A stretch of 64,000 nt of DNA from Paenibacillus_E qinlingensis (GTDB taxonomy: Bacteria > Bacillota > Bacilli > Paenibacillales > NBRC-103111): assembly GCF_028746185.1 (NCBI RefSeq), contig NZ_JAQIVH010000027.1, positions 124,001-188,000 on the forward strand, written 5' to 3'. Under the pieces are notes generated by a model, which worked only from the letters and a program-made list of their open reading frames with translations, was not told where the DNA came from and did no database searches. Below, piece by piece: positions 1-8,873 of this stretch. A program made the translations under genes and the position numbers. The first letter of the stretch is position 1; each line of letters opens with the position of its first letter.

Positions 1-2
1 CT

Positions 3-920
3 GATTATGTGAAAATCGATGCTAAGCGTGATGTCTCTCTTGAATCAGCCTTTTTTGTATATAGGCAGGTGGGGAAAATATACTACCATGCGTTTCATAT
101 TTCGGTAATTCCAGGTACCCTTTATAAAGATATACAGTCACCTTATGGCTATGGTGGACCAATAAGTAACTGTTTGGATCCGTTATTCCTTTCAATTGCA
201 TGGAGAGTATATTGTGATTGGTGTGTTGAAAACAATATTATTGTTGAATTTATGAGATTCCATCCCATGCTAGAGAGTGCAAAATGGTATTCAGGAGCTG
301 TTATGATAGACAGGAAAGTCGTTTGGATTGATCTGCAAAGTGATACCTGGTCAAATTACAAAGGACGAATTAGAACAGCTATAAAAAAAGCAAGTAATGA
401 GGGTTTGGAAATTGAACATTTTAAATCAAAAGAGGATATAGAAAATTTTGTCTCATTATATATACATACCATGAAGAGTTTAAATTCTAATCCATTTTAT
501 CATTTCTCAGAGGATTATTTTTCTGAAATTTTAAATTGGTCACACGCCAAGCTATTCATAACGAAGTTTGAAGGGAAAACAGTAGGGGCAGCTTTGTTTC
601 TCTTACATGGAAAGAACGCAGAATATCACCTTTCAGCTTCCAATGCTGAAGGAAAGCGGTTGGGGGCAACAAATTTTATTTTACATGAAGCAGTAATGTT
701 TTTGAAAAATTACAACTACGAATTCCTTCATTTAGGTGGAGGTACGGATGCGAATCCAGAAAATTTGTTGCTGTTTTTTAAAAAGGGCTTTTCAAAAAAT
801 CAAAAAGATTTTTATATAGGAAAAAAAATCTTTAACGAAACTATTTATGGACAGTTAAAAGAGAATTGGTTAGGAGAAAATAAAGGGTCAACCGAAAAAA
901 TATTATTTTATAGATTCTAG
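3..920 (+). CDS. FemAB/GNAT-like acyl- or aminoacyltransferase, 5' truncated
   Basis: The reading frame is open to the window edge (codons GAT TAT precede the first GTG at 9) and no ribosome site is visible, so the true start lies outside the window; about 305 residues are seen. The C-terminal half has the look of a GNAT/FemAB fold: a basic stretch (YKGRIRTAIKKA) followed by a segment ending KTVGAALFLLHG, then YHLSASNAEGKRLGATNFILHEA and LHLGGG near the C-terminus. Proteins of this type add amino acids or acyl groups to sugars or peptidoglycan and often sit in surface glycan clusters. The gene is AT-rich like the next four and ends 10 bp before the methyltransferase, so it is probably part of one operon. 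The family call is fair; the substrate is unknown. Confidence 0.6.
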   Translation, partial: DYVKIDAKRDVSLESAFFVYRQVGKIYYHAFHISVIPGTLYKDIQSPYGYGGPISNCLDPLFLSIAWRVYCDWCVENNIIVEFMRFHPMLESAKWYSGAVMIDRKVVWIDLQSDTWSNYKGRIRTAIKKASNEGLEIEHFKSKEDIENFVSLYIHTMKSLNSNPFYHFSEDYFSEILNWSHAKLFITKFEGKTVGAALFLLHGKNAEYHLSASNAEGKRLGATNFILHEAVMFLKNYNYEFLHLGGGTDANPENLLLFFKKGFSKNQKDFYIGKKIFNETIYGQLKENWLGENKGSTEKILFYRF

Positions 921-930
921 GGGGAAAAGT

Positions 931-1596
931 ATGAGTTGGGATCCGATTTGGGAAAAAATATATAGTAGTCAAAACTGGGGGAAATACCCTGGGGAGGATC
1001 TGATTCGATTTATTGCACGAAATTTTTATCAAGTACATAATCGTCAAACTGTGAGAGTATTAGAATTAGGTTGTGGTCCCGGGGCGAATTTATGGTTTAT
1101 AGCTAGGGAAGGGTTTACTGTATATGGTATAGATGGTTCTGAAACAGCTGTTGAGCTAGCTACAAAACGTTTAAATAATGAGTGTCATGGGTGGCAAGGT
1201 GAAGTAATAACAAGTGATTTCAAAAAACTTCCATATCCTGATAATTTTTTTCATGCTGTAATAGATAATGAGTCAGTTTGTTGTAACTCATACGAAGATT
1301 CAAAAGAAATATATAAGGAAGCTAGCCGTGTATTAATAGGCAATGGAAAAATTTTCTCTCGAACTTTTGCAACCACATGTTGGGGCGATGGGACAGGTGA
1401 GAAAGTCGGTAAAAATGCTTATATGGTCTCAGAAGGGCCGATTTCAGGTAAGGGGTATGCCCGATTTACGGATTATAATGAGATAAATGATCTCTTTGAA
1501 TGTTTTATGATAAATGAAGTGGAACTGATTTCGCGTCAAGCACACAATCGGGTGGATTGTGTAAAAGAATGGGTGATCTCAGGCACAAAGAAATGA
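931..1596 (+). CDS. Class I SAM-dependent methyltransferase
   Basis: A 221-residue protein with the glycine-rich SAM-binding motif I (VLELGCGPGANL, about residue 42), an acidic residue at the end of strand 2 (YGIDGSE) and a post-motif region around DNFFHAVIDNES. This is the Methyltransf_11/25 type, which methylates small molecules or sugars rather than DNA. The ATG at 931 follows an AGGGGGA ribosome site. It lies between the FemAB-like gene and the nucleotidyltransferase gene in the glycan island, so methylation of a flagellar or surface sugar is a reasonable inference. No residues identify the acceptor. Confidence 0.75.
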   Translation: MSWDPIWEKIYSSQNWGKYPGEDLIRFIARNFYQVHNRQTVRVLELGCGPGANLWFIAREGFTVYGIDGSETAVELATKRLNNECHGWQGEVITSDFKKLPYPDNFFHAVIDNESVCCNSYEDSKEIYKEASRVLIGNGKIFSRTFATTCWGDGTGEKVGKNAYMVSEGPISGKGYARFTDYNEINDLFECFMINEVELISRQAHNRVDCVKEWVISGTKK

Positions 1597-1614
1597 AACA
1601 TAAGAGGTGCTGAA

Positions 1615-2658
1615 ATGAACTGGAGACAAGTACTCGTAAGCGTAGACACTCCTATTATTGATGCTTTGAAAATCATTGATGAGGGAGGGTTGCAAATTGC
1701 TCTGATCGCTGATCAGAACGGAATTTTGTTAGGTGTAATTACCGATGGTGATGTTAGAAGAGGAATTCTTCGAGGTATTTCTTTACAATCATCTGTACAA
1801 GAAGTTATGAACGAGAAGCCGATTACTGCAAAATTATCAGATAGTCGTCCAAGCATATTGGAATTAATGAAGAGACAACAACTCAGGCATATTCCAATAT
1901 TGGATAATAATGGTAAAATACTAAATTTACTAATGAAAGATGGCAATGTAACAGAAGAAAGGGATAATTGGGTCATTTTAATGGCAGGTGGTTTAGGAAC
2001 AAGGTTACGACCACTAACAGATCAGTGTCCAAAGCCCCTTTTAAACGTGGGGGGAAAACCCCTTCTGGAGACAATTATTGAAAGCTTTATTACACATGGA
2101 TTTTGTAAATTCTACATATCAGTAAATTATATGGCAGATATGATCGAAGATTATTTTGGTGACGGTTCAAAATGGAATATCGAAATTAGATATTTGAGGG
2201 AAAATGAGAGAATGGGCACAGCCGGTTCTTTAAGTTTGCTAGAGGAAAAACCGTCTTCTCCATTTTTTGTGATGAATGCAGATATTCTTACTAAGGTAAA
2301 CTTTGCTCAGTTGTTAGACTTTCATGAGGAGCAAAAATCTATTGCTACTATGTGTGTTAGAGATCATGTTCTTCAAGTGCCTTATGGTGTAGTTGAACTA
2401 AATGATGATAAGCTTTTAAATATAAAAGAAAAACCGGTATATAGTTTTTTCGTAAATGCGGGAATATATTTACTTGATCCTGATTTATTAAAGCATATTC
2501 CAAAGAAAGCATTCTTTGATATGCCTACTTTATTTGAAAAAAATCTGACAAGTCTAAGGCCAGTCTCAGCATTTCCAATAAGAGAGTACTGGGTTGATAT
2601 TGGACAAATTGCAGATTATGAGAAAGCCAATGATGAATTTAAAGAGGTCTTCTTATGA
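1615..2658 (+). CDS. CBS-pair nucleotidyltransferase, PtmE/LegE-like (sugar-1-phosphate guanylyltransferase type)
   Basis: A 347-residue protein with two CBS motifs in the first ~115 residues (VITDGDVRRGI and a second copy near LRHIPILDNNGKI) followed by a sugar nucleotidyltransferase domain with the signature LMAGGLGTRLRPLT and KPLLNVGGKPLLE, and a metal-site-like FVMNADIL. In Campylobacter the protein with this architecture (PtmE) makes GDP-glucosamine, the entry step of legionaminic acid synthesis. The gene overlaps the next gene by 4 bp (ATGA), and that neighbour is a CMP-sugar synthetase homologue, so the pair supports nonulosonate metabolism. The exact sugar cannot be read from sequence. 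Confidence 0.75.
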   Translation: MNWRQVLVSVDTPIIDALKIIDEGGLQIALIADQNGILLGVITDGDVRRGILRGISLQSSVQEVMNEKPITAKLSDSRPSILELMKRQQLRHIPILDNNGKILNLLMKDGNVTEERDNWVILMAGGLGTRLRPLTDQCPKPLLNVGGKPLLETIIESFITHGFCKFYISVNYMADMIEDYFGDGSKWNIEIRYLRENERMGTAGSLSLLEEKPSSPFFVMNADILTKVNFAQLLDFHEEQKSIATMCVRDHVLQVPYGVVELNDDKLLNIKEKPVYSFFVNAGIYLLDPDLLKHIPKKAFFDMPTLFEKNLTSLRPVSAFPIREYWVDIGQIADYEKANDEFKEVFL

Positions 2659-3362
2659 TTAATAACCATAAAATTCTTGCCATCATTCCCGCAAGAGGAG
2701 GATCTAAAGGGATTCATCGGAAGAATTTGAGAGCAATAGCTGGTAAACCACTAATTGCTTGGACAATTGAGGAAGCAAGGCAATCTAAATATATTGATCG
2801 AATAGTGGTTTCAACTGAAGATGAAGAAATCAAACAAGTATCGACACTTTTTGGTAGTGAAGTACTTGATAGACCTGAGGAACTTTCACAAGATGATACG
2901 CCAGGAATTGAGCCTGTTCTTCATGCTCTTGATGTGATTAATGGATATGATTATGTTGTTTTATTGCAGCCAACTTCAATACTCAGAAAGATTGATGATA
3001 TTGATGGTGGTATTGAACACTGTATAAATAACAATTTCTATTCATGTGTGTCAGTATGTGAACCAGACAAGAGTCCATATTGGATGTATAACTTTAATGA
3101 ATCAGGTAGATTAACCCCGATTATTGATATGAAAAGCATAGCAAGGAGACAGGATCTCCCTAAATCCTATGTATTAAATGGCGCTTTATATGTTGCTAAA
3201 GTCGAATGGCTTAAAGAACATAAATCTTTTCTACGTAGTGAGACTGCGGGGTATTTAATGACCAAGGAACGTTCAATTGATATTGATACGGAAATGGATT
3301 TACTTATTGCCGAATATGTTATTAATTTTGCCAGGATAGGTAATTCAAATTTATTAAAGTAA
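2655..3362 (+). CDS. CMP-nonulosonate (legionaminate/pseudaminate-type) cytidylyltransferase, PtmB/LegF/NeuA-like
   Basis: A 235-residue protein starting with the CMP-sialate synthetase nucleotide-binding signature IIPARGGSKGIHRKN and containing LLQPTSILR and a late SIDIDTEMD metal/sugar motif. It activates a nine-carbon sugar with CTP before transfer to protein. Translation is probably coupled to the upstream CBS-nucleotidyltransferase by the ATGA overlap at 2655-2658. Paired with PtmE-like and glycosyltransferase genes right before flaG and fliD, it most likely supplies CMP-legionaminic or related acid for flagellin. The remaining pathway genes (synthase, epimerase, aminotransferases) are not in the window and should lie upstream. 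Confidence 0.8.
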   Translation: MINNHKILAIIPARGGSKGIHRKNLRAIAGKPLIAWTIEEARQSKYIDRIVVSTEDEEIKQVSTLFGSEVLDRPEELSQDDTPGIEPVLHALDVINGYDYVVLLQPTSILRKIDDIDGGIEHCINNNFYSCVSVCEPDKSPYWMYNFNESGRLTPIIDMKSIARRQDLPKSYVLNGALYVAKVEWLKEHKSFLRSETAGYLMTKERSIDIDTEMDLLIAEYVINFARIGNSNLLK

Positions 3363-3433
3363 TTGTGGTGAATATAAACTATTACGTTTCTGAGAAAACG
3401 AGATAGTGGATTGTTAGAAAGGTGATAGATAGC

Positions 3434-5287
3434 GTGGCAGATGAAAAAATATTTGAAAGCAAGAGGCATATAGATCAATTCCTATCAGATATAGAAAAAA
3501 TGCTCGAGATTGGTTTATTGGAGACAGCACATAGTAAATATACGGAGTTAATAAAAAAGGTTGAAAGTAATGAATTCGAAACAGATGATAGGTTAAAAGC
3601 AGATACATATGCCTCATTTGCATACTTTTTGTTTAGAGTGTCTGAGTATGATTATTTCTTTTTGATGTTAATAAAAGCACAGACTCATGGATATTCAAGA
3701 GATGAAATAGAAAAGGTGCTATGGGAAGCCTTTATTGAGCCGAACATTAGTGAATTTAAAGACATTTATGAATCAAACATAAACTTTTTAATTGCAAATA
3801 AACATATAAAGGAAGCAGTTAATTTCGAGAAGTTATCATTTTGGATCCTACCGACTGGAGTTCCGAATGAATATTATATGTATGACAAAGAAGAAAAGCT
3901 TATAAAAGAAAAAGTTGTACTATTTAAGTATGAAATTATACCTGTAATACAAGCTGATGATGACTTTTCCGACTATTTACTAATAGAAGATTGGGATTGG
4001 AAGAGTGTACTTACTTATACTAATGTTATTAAAAAGGCTAATAGGAAAACGTATATTGTATTAAACGATATACAGAAATTTCTTTCTTGCTTGCAAGGAG
4101 CTCTTTTAAATGAATATCTTATTTCTAATGTAGTTATTTTTGATAGTTTTATTAGCATGGAAAAGTATTTTAGCGGCAAAAATGCATATATTCCCAGAAA
4201 TATAATTAATCTATTAGATAATAGTTACACTCCTCAAAATAGTATAGATAATATTCACAATCTTCGAATTGTTAAAGAAAACAGATATGGTGATAATGTT
4301 CTTCTTAGTATTTGTATTCCAAGTTATAACAGAGGTAACAGAGCTCTTGAAAATATAGTACAGTTACTACAAACTTCATATGATGAAGAAATTGAAATCA
4401 TCCTTTCTAATAATGGAACCCAAAATATGACAAAGACTTATTATAACCATATTAGGGATGATATTACCGATGCGAGATTGACGTATTTTGAGTTTGAAGA
4501 GAATCAAGGATTTGCTATAAACTTATGCAAGGTATGTGAATTAGCAAGAGGGAAATTCATTTTACTATTGAGTGATGAAGATATGGTGAACTTTCATGTT
4601 ATTGATAAAATAATGAATATATTAAATCAATCCCAAGACTCCCTAGCAATATTGAGAACATCTACCTCAATTCAAAGTAGGCCGCCTTCCTACAGACTGG
4701 CAAAGCAGGGCAAAGATGCAATGTTAACGTATATGCTTACCTCTAATTATATGTCGGGTATTATATTTAACAGGGAGATGCTTAAGCAATATAAAGGGAT
4801 TGAATATATAATTGAAAATCAAAATAACAGCATATGTTTCTGGTATCCCCATATGTATTGGGAATTGCTTTTGAGTCAATTCGGTAATGTGGAAGGTACC
4901 GACCTTATGTTTATTTATGAAGGTAAAGCAGAAAAAAATGAAACTGAAGAGGCAGAAATAGGGGATCAAATTAATATTCCTTATTATGCGACAATTGAGG
5001 GTAGATTAGAGCAACATGATGGTTTTTTAAATATTTTTCGAAATCTAGAGTTATGTATAGATGATTTTACTCTCTTTGGTGAGATGTATACAAAACTTTG
5101 CGTAAAAACTCTAACTTTAGTTGCTCTTTCGATAAATGTATTTTACAAGAGAGTAGAAAGTGCTAAACCACTTGAATTGCTTGATAGAGCTTATAAATAT
5201 TGTTTGAGCAATGAACATTCTATGGTTTATCTTAATGATAAAAGTAATATTCAAAATTACTACGAACATTTGAAAACTCAAATATAG
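3434..5287 (+). CDS. Large glycosyltransferase with central GT2-type (GT-A) domain, probable flagellin glycan enzyme
   Basis: About 617 residues. The N-terminal ~290 residues are mainly helical and not recognised. From about residue 290 comes a GT-A family 2 domain (LLSICIPSYNRGNRALENIV, IEIILSNNGTQN), and the acidic nucleotide-sugar site is probably LLLSDEDM. A further ~150-residue helical tail follows. The GTG at 3434 is preferred because it sits about 11 bp after AAAGG; GTG at 3422 would overlap that site. Very low GC, like the four genes before it. Position immediately upstream of flaG suggests transfer of sugar to flagellin. The acceptor is inferred from context only. Confidence 0.7.
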   Translation: MADEKIFESKRHIDQFLSDIEKMLEIGLLETAHSKYTELIKKVESNEFETDDRLKADTYASFAYFLFRVSEYDYFFLMLIKAQTHGYSRDEIEKVLWEAFIEPNISEFKDIYESNINFLIANKHIKEAVNFEKLSFWILPTGVPNEYYMYDKEEKLIKEKVVLFKYEIIPVIQADDDFSDYLLIEDWDWKSVLTYTNVIKKANRKTYIVLNDIQKFLSCLQGALLNEYLISNVVIFDSFISMEKYFSGKNAYIPRNIINLLDNSYTPQNSIDNIHNLRIVKENRYGDNVLLSICIPSYNRGNRALENIVQLLQTSYDEEIEIILSNNGTQNMTKTYYNHIRDDITDARLTYFEFEENQGFAINLCKVCELARGKFILLLSDEDMVNFHVIDKIMNILNQSQDSLAILRTSTSIQSRPPSYRLAKQGKDAMLTYMLTSNYMSGIIFNREMLKQYKGIEYIIENQNNSICFWYPHMYWELLLSQFGNVEGTDLMFIYEGKAEKNETEEAEIGDQINIPYYATIEGRLEQHDGFLNIFRNLELCIDDFTLFGEMYTKLCVKTLTLVALSINVFYKRVESAKPLELLDRAYKYCLSNEHSMVYLNDKSNIQNYYEHLKTQI

Positions 5288-5348
5288 TGAACTTTTTTTG
5301 AACTGTGAGAATATATAGATATTTTTTAAATATTTATGTTGAGTCTAT

Positions 5349-5375
5349 TACACATCAACAACCTCCATCCGATAT
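5349..5375 (+). promoter_or_regulatory. Candidate sigma-D (flagellar) promoter of flaG operon
   Basis: TACA at 5349-5352, a 15-bp spacer and TCCGATAT at 5368-5375 match the Bacillus sigma-D consensus TAAA-N15-GCCGATAT with one mismatch in each element. A start about 7 bp downstream (near 5382) would give a ~30-nt leader holding the flaG ribosome site. Flagellar late genes are classically under sigma-D, so the context fits. Confidence 0.55.
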
Positions 5376-5407
5376 ATATGATATATATATCTTCGGCTGG
5401 AGGTTGT
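5358..5407 (+). promoter_or_regulatory. Hairpin sequestering the flaG ribosome binding site
   Basis: ACAACCTCCA (5358-5367) is the exact reverse complement of TGGAGGTTGT (5398-5407); CCGA (5369-5372) and TCGG (5393-5396) extend the stem after one mismatch, and the loop is alternating A/T. The right arm contains the GGAGG ribosome site of flaG (ATG at 5412). The stem can only form in RNA that starts upstream of 5358. There is no strong T-run after it, so it is not a typical terminator, though weak termination cannot be excluded. Confidence 0.6.
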
Positions 5408-5411
5408 TTCT

Positions 5412-5822
5412 ATGAGTATTAATAACCCTGTAAGTGGTTTTGGAAGTTCGGGAGATAGCAGACCTTCTCCTGAACCGGTAAAAGTTCATAAAGTGGATGA
5501 GATCGGAACGAGTAGTGCAGCAGCAATCATTGCATCCAATTTTACGAATACTACGGATCTCAAACAAGCGGAATTACAAGGTGAGAATGTCACTATTAGT
5601 GACGCGCAAGTCGTTAGAGCGATTGAGCACGCGATCAAAGCCATGCAAGGAAGAACAACTTCGCTTGAGTTTTCTATCCACCAAAAAACGAAGTTAATCT
5701 CCGTAAAAGTGTTAGATAAAGATACAGGCGAAACGATTCGTGAAATTCCGCCAGAAAAGAGTTTGGATTTTGTAGCTAAGCTTTGGAAAATGGCAGGGAT
5801 TCTTGTCGATGAGAAGAGATAA
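5412..5822 (+). CDS. flaG: Flagellar protein FlaG
   Basis: A 136-residue FlaG/YvyC family protein: a disordered, Ser/Pro-rich N-terminus, then a C-terminal domain with the family pattern LEFSIHQKTKLISVKVLDKD, GETIREIPPEK and a final LWKMAGILVDEKR. FlaG affects filament length and is usually encoded just before fliD, as here (33 bp gap). The ATG follows GGAGG by 9 bp, and this ribosome site is inside a hairpin for read-through RNA. Length is typical. Confidence 0.9.
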   Translation: MSINNPVSGFGSSGDSRPSPEPVKVHKVDEIGTSSAAAIIASNFTNTTDLKQAELQGENVTISDAQVVRAIEHAIKAMQGRTTSLEFSIHQKTKLISVKVLDKDTGETIREIPPEKSLDFVAKLWKMAGILVDEKR

Positions 5823-5855
5823 AAGTTAGTATTCCAGCATGAAAGGTAGGATAAT

Positions 5856-7784
5856 ATGGTACTACGATTGAGTGGATTTTCAAATTCAGGTATAGATATC
5901 GATGAAACAGTCAAGAAGCTAATGGCTGCGGCTAAAATACCACAAGATAAGCTTAAACAACAAAAGCAAATACTTGAATGGCAACGCGACGATTATCGTG
6001 CGATAAATACGAAGATTTTAAATTTCCGTAGCGCAGCAACGGATATGACACGTCAAGGGATTTTTCAATCTAAGAAATCTTCCTCGGCTGATGAGAGTAT
6101 ACTCTCAGTTACTTCTACAGCAACAGCACCAGAGGGTATCTATTCGTTGAAAGTCAATAAGCTTGCTACTTCAGCTTCTGTGACTTCCGAAGCAACTGGC
6201 AAATCATCTGATAGTGCCTTGCTTAAGGACATTGATCCAACGTTTACTGCTAACACGACTTTGTCCATTGGCGGGGAAAAAGGAACGGCAACGATAACAG
6301 TTAAACCAACTGATTCTATTGCGTTATTAGTTGCATCTGTTAATGGTAAATCAAGTACTACCGGCGTAACGATGAGCTACGATGCAACCATTGATAAATT
6401 TTTCTTTGCGTCTTCTTCAACTGGAAGTAAAGCAGCCATTGATCTTAAAATGGGAAGCGATGAAAACGGTCATAATCTTCTAACATCGGTGTTAAAGTTA
6501 AACGGCGATGCAGATAACAATCCAGTAACACCGAATACTCCGCTCTCAACTGATGTAGTCGATAAAGGCCAAACATTGACAGGAACTGTGAACTTCGCTG
6601 ATGGCATTACAACGCTAATCGACAAAGATTTAACAACCGTTCAGAAGTTTCATATGGAAGTTAACGGAAAGTCGCTTGACTATGAGATATCTAAGACAAC
6701 CACTGTTGGTCAGTTGATTGACCAAATTAATAGCTCGGATATTGGTAAGTCTGGTGTATCAGCGTATCTAGACGAAAATAATAAGCTTGCATTTAACAAT
6801 CCAGACCAAACGAAGCCGATTACTTTCGGCGACGCAACAGCAGATTCCTACAACCTTCTTGATAAATTAGGGGTAACTGCGCCAATTTCATCACCTGCTC
6901 CAGGGAAAGATTATGCTTCTTTCCGCATTACAGGGCAAAAGGCTCAAATTGAATTCAATGGTGCATCTGCTGAGTATGATACGAACACCTTTGCTATCAG
7001 CGGGATGAATATTACAATTAAAAAAGCTTCACCAACAACCGTAGTTAATATCACAAACACACGTGATGTGGATACCGTCTTCAACTCCATCAAATCGTTT
7101 GTAGATAAATATAACGAGCTTATTGACACGGTAAATACGAAGACTTCCGAAAAGAAATATAAGGATTTCACTCCACTAACTGACGAGCAGCGAGAATCTA
7201 TGAAGGAAGATCAGATCACAATTTGGGAAACAAAAGCAAAAAGCGGTATGCTCCGCAGGGATCCATTACTTACAAGTGGATTAACTAATTTCAGGATAGC
7301 TTTTTCAAGTACTGTCGAGGGGCTTCCTGTTGGCAATGCGAAGACCCTTTCTCAGATCGGGATATCAACAGCCATTGTTAGTGGTAAGAGTATTTCGGGT
7401 AGCTATTTAGAGAATGGTAAAATCTATATTGATGAAGACAAGTTGAAGAAAGCGATAGCAGAGAAGCCGGATGAAGTGATGGCGTTGTTTAACGCGAACG
7501 ATGGTCTCAAAGATTCGAATAAAGGTGACGGTTTGGCAAGACGTCTTTCTGACCAAGCTGATGCTGTGTTCAAGAATATCACGGCTAAAGCAGGTATTAC
7601 GAATAGTGCCGATTCAAGTTATCTCATGGGTGAGACGTTAGAAGATATGAACGAACGCATCGATAATTTTACAGACAAGCTAAAAGCACTTGAAACTCGC
7701 TACTATAAACAATTCACAGCGATGGAAAAGTACATGAATCAAATGACGGCACAAAGTGCACAACTAACACAGCAAATGGGCTAG
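5856..7784 (+). CDS. fliD: Flagellar filament capping protein FliD (HAP2)
   Basis: A 642-residue protein with the FliD N-terminal region (LRLSGFSNSGIDIDETVKKLMAAAKIPQDKL), a central variable surface region and the conserved C-terminal helical domain ending YYKQFTAMEKYMNQMTAQSAQLTQQM. FliD forms the cap at the filament tip under which flagellin is inserted. It lies between flaG and fliS, the standard order in Bacilli. Size is somewhat above the B. subtilis protein because of the variable middle domains. Confidence 0.95.
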   Translation: MVLRLSGFSNSGIDIDETVKKLMAAAKIPQDKLKQQKQILEWQRDDYRAINTKILNFRSAATDMTRQGIFQSKKSSSADESILSVTSTATAPEGIYSLKVNKLATSASVTSEATGKSSDSALLKDIDPTFTANTTLSIGGEKGTATITVKPTDSIALLVASVNGKSSTTGVTMSYDATIDKFFFASSSTGSKAAIDLKMGSDENGHNLLTSVLKLNGDADNNPVTPNTPLSTDVVDKGQTLTGTVNFADGITTLIDKDLTTVQKFHMEVNGKSLDYEISKTTTVGQLIDQINSSDIGKSGVSAYLDENNKLAFNNPDQTKPITFGDATADSYNLLDKLGVTAPISSPAPGKDYASFRITGQKAQIEFNGASAEYDTNTFAISGMNITIKKASPTTVVNITNTRDVDTVFNSIKSFVDKYNELIDTVNTKTSEKKYKDFTPLTDEQRESMKEDQITIWETKAKSGMLRRDPLLTSGLTNFRIAFSSTVEGLPVGNAKTLSQIGISTAIVSGKSISGSYLENGKIYIDEDKLKKAIAEKPDEVMALFNANDGLKDSNKGDGLARRLSDQADAVFKNITAKAGITNSADSSYLMGETLEDMNERIDNFTDKLKALETRYYKQFTAMEKYMNQMTAQSAQLTQQMG

Positions 7785-7818
7785 TAAGAGTCCTACTTTA
7801 AACTAGGGGGAAATATCC

Positions 7819-8229
7819 ATGATTCAAGCCCAACGTAATAAATACTTGGAGAACACTGTTCAAACAGCAACCCCCGCGCAATTGTTAATTATGCTTTGTG
7901 ATGGGGCTATTCGTTTTTGCCGTGCGGGTATAGAGGCTTTGAAAAATACCAACTACCAAGACGCTAACACCAACCTAGTCAAGGTACAGGACATTATTAG
8001 CGAGTTCTCCATCACGATTGATCGTAATGCTCCAATTGCCGTTGAGTTGTTGCGTTTATATGAGTACTTCAATCATCGTTTAATTGAGGCTAATATGAAA
8101 AAATCAGTGGAGCCAGCTGAAGAAGTGTTAGGATTTCTGATTCAGTTGAAAGAAACTTGGGTGCAAGCTGCATTACAAGTTAAAAGCGGCGCAGCAAGTA
8201 CTGCACCTGCTGGAGCTTCCCATGGATGA
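7819..8229 (+). CDS. fliS: Flagellar export chaperone FliS
   Basis: A 136-residue helical protein with the FliS signatures YLENTVQTATPAQLLIMLCDGAIRF and LRLYEYFNHRLIEANMKK. FliS binds the flagellin C-terminus in the cytoplasm and delivers it to the export gate. The ATG is preceded by AGGGGGAAA. It overlaps the next gene by 8 bp, suggesting coupled translation. Length is typical of the family. Confidence 0.95.
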   Translation: MIQAQRNKYLENTVQTATPAQLLIMLCDGAIRFCRAGIEALKNTNYQDANTNLVKVQDIISEFSITIDRNAPIAVELLRLYEYFNHRLIEANMKKSVEPAEEVLGFLIQLKETWVQAALQVKSGAASTAPAGASHG

Positions 8230-8563
8230 GTTGGTCTCTGAGCTAGAACAACGAACGCAGCAGGCGCTAGCCGAGCTTGCCACGATGGATATTGAGCAGC
8301 TTTCCGAATTCATGGAGCAGCGAGGCGCGCTGATGCAAGCCTTAATTAACGCTACAGAAGGCGCTTCTGCCCGTGATAAGGAGAAGTTCAAGGAACGTAT
8401 TCAAGCGATCGTGAGCCTTGATCCTATCTTCCTGCAAAAGCTAACGAAATTCCGTGATCAAGCTAGATCCCAATTGACGAAGATCGACAACGGGAAGACA
8501 CAAAAGAATGCGTATGACAACCAATATGACGGAGATAGTTACTTCTTCGACAAGAAGAAGTAA
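8222..8563 (+). CDS. fliT: FliT-like flagellar chaperone
   Basis: A 113-residue, highly helical, charged protein starting 8 bp before the end of fliS. Sequence conservation of FliT is low; the call rests on position (fliD-fliS-fliT order as in B. subtilis), size and the pattern of an N-terminal helix followed by a pair of helices (QLSEFMEQRGALMQALINA). FliT is the chaperone for FliD. The Asp/Tyr/Lys-rich C-terminal tail is poorly conserved in the family. A terminator follows directly. Confidence 0.75.
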   Translation: MDELVSELEQRTQQALAELATMDIEQLSEFMEQRGALMQALINATEGASARDKEKFKERIQAIVSLDPIFLQKLTKFRDQARSQLTKIDNGKTQKNAYDNQYDGDSYFFDKKK

Positions 8564-8575
8564 GCTATTCACACC

Positions 8576-8607
8576 AACCTTTTGCCGCGGCAGGAGGTTT
8601 TTTCTTT
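8576..8607 (+). terminator. Rho-independent terminator of the flagellar operon
   Basis: AACCTTTTGCC (8576-8586) pairs with GGCAGGAGGTT (8589-8599, two G-U pairs), followed by a T-rich tract TTTTTTCTTTT. It closes flaG-fliD-fliS-fliT 13 bp after the fliT stop. Confidence 0.85.
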
Positions 8608-8641
8608 TATCCTCTGTTTTCCTCAATCACCTACAGTATTC

Positions 8642-8822
8642 CGTGGATAAACAATCCGATCTGGCCCCACCATGTGAATAAATGAAAGGTTTTAGCGCGA
8701 GTTATCCATATTTCTCTCCACTCAACCTGTGGATAATGTGCATAAACCTGTGAATAACTTTGTTAATAACATGTAAAGAATCCCGCTATGACAGGATTCT
8801 ACATTTTCTGCAGTTATCCACG
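8642..8822. promoter_or_regulatory. DnaA-box cluster
   Basis: Seven 9-mers with at most one mismatch to TTATCCACA lie in 181 bp: 8642-8650 (-), 8673-8681 (-), 8702-8710 (+), 8728-8736 (-, perfect), 8737-8745 (-), 8749-8757 (-), 8814-8822 (+). A weaker copy is at 8761-8769. The segment has no credible gene. B. subtilis carries DnaA-box clusters away from oriC that help time replication initiation; whether this is one is inference. Confidence 0.6.
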
Positions 8823-8873
8823 GGATGTAAATACTTGAATTTTCTAAATATTCACTTTATTAAAAGTTATAAA

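Noticed and set aside
5358..5407. Ordinary terminator of the glycan operon
   Set aside because: Stem is good, but there is no T-tract (TTTC only) and the right arm is the flaG ribosome site; kept as a regulatory hairpin.
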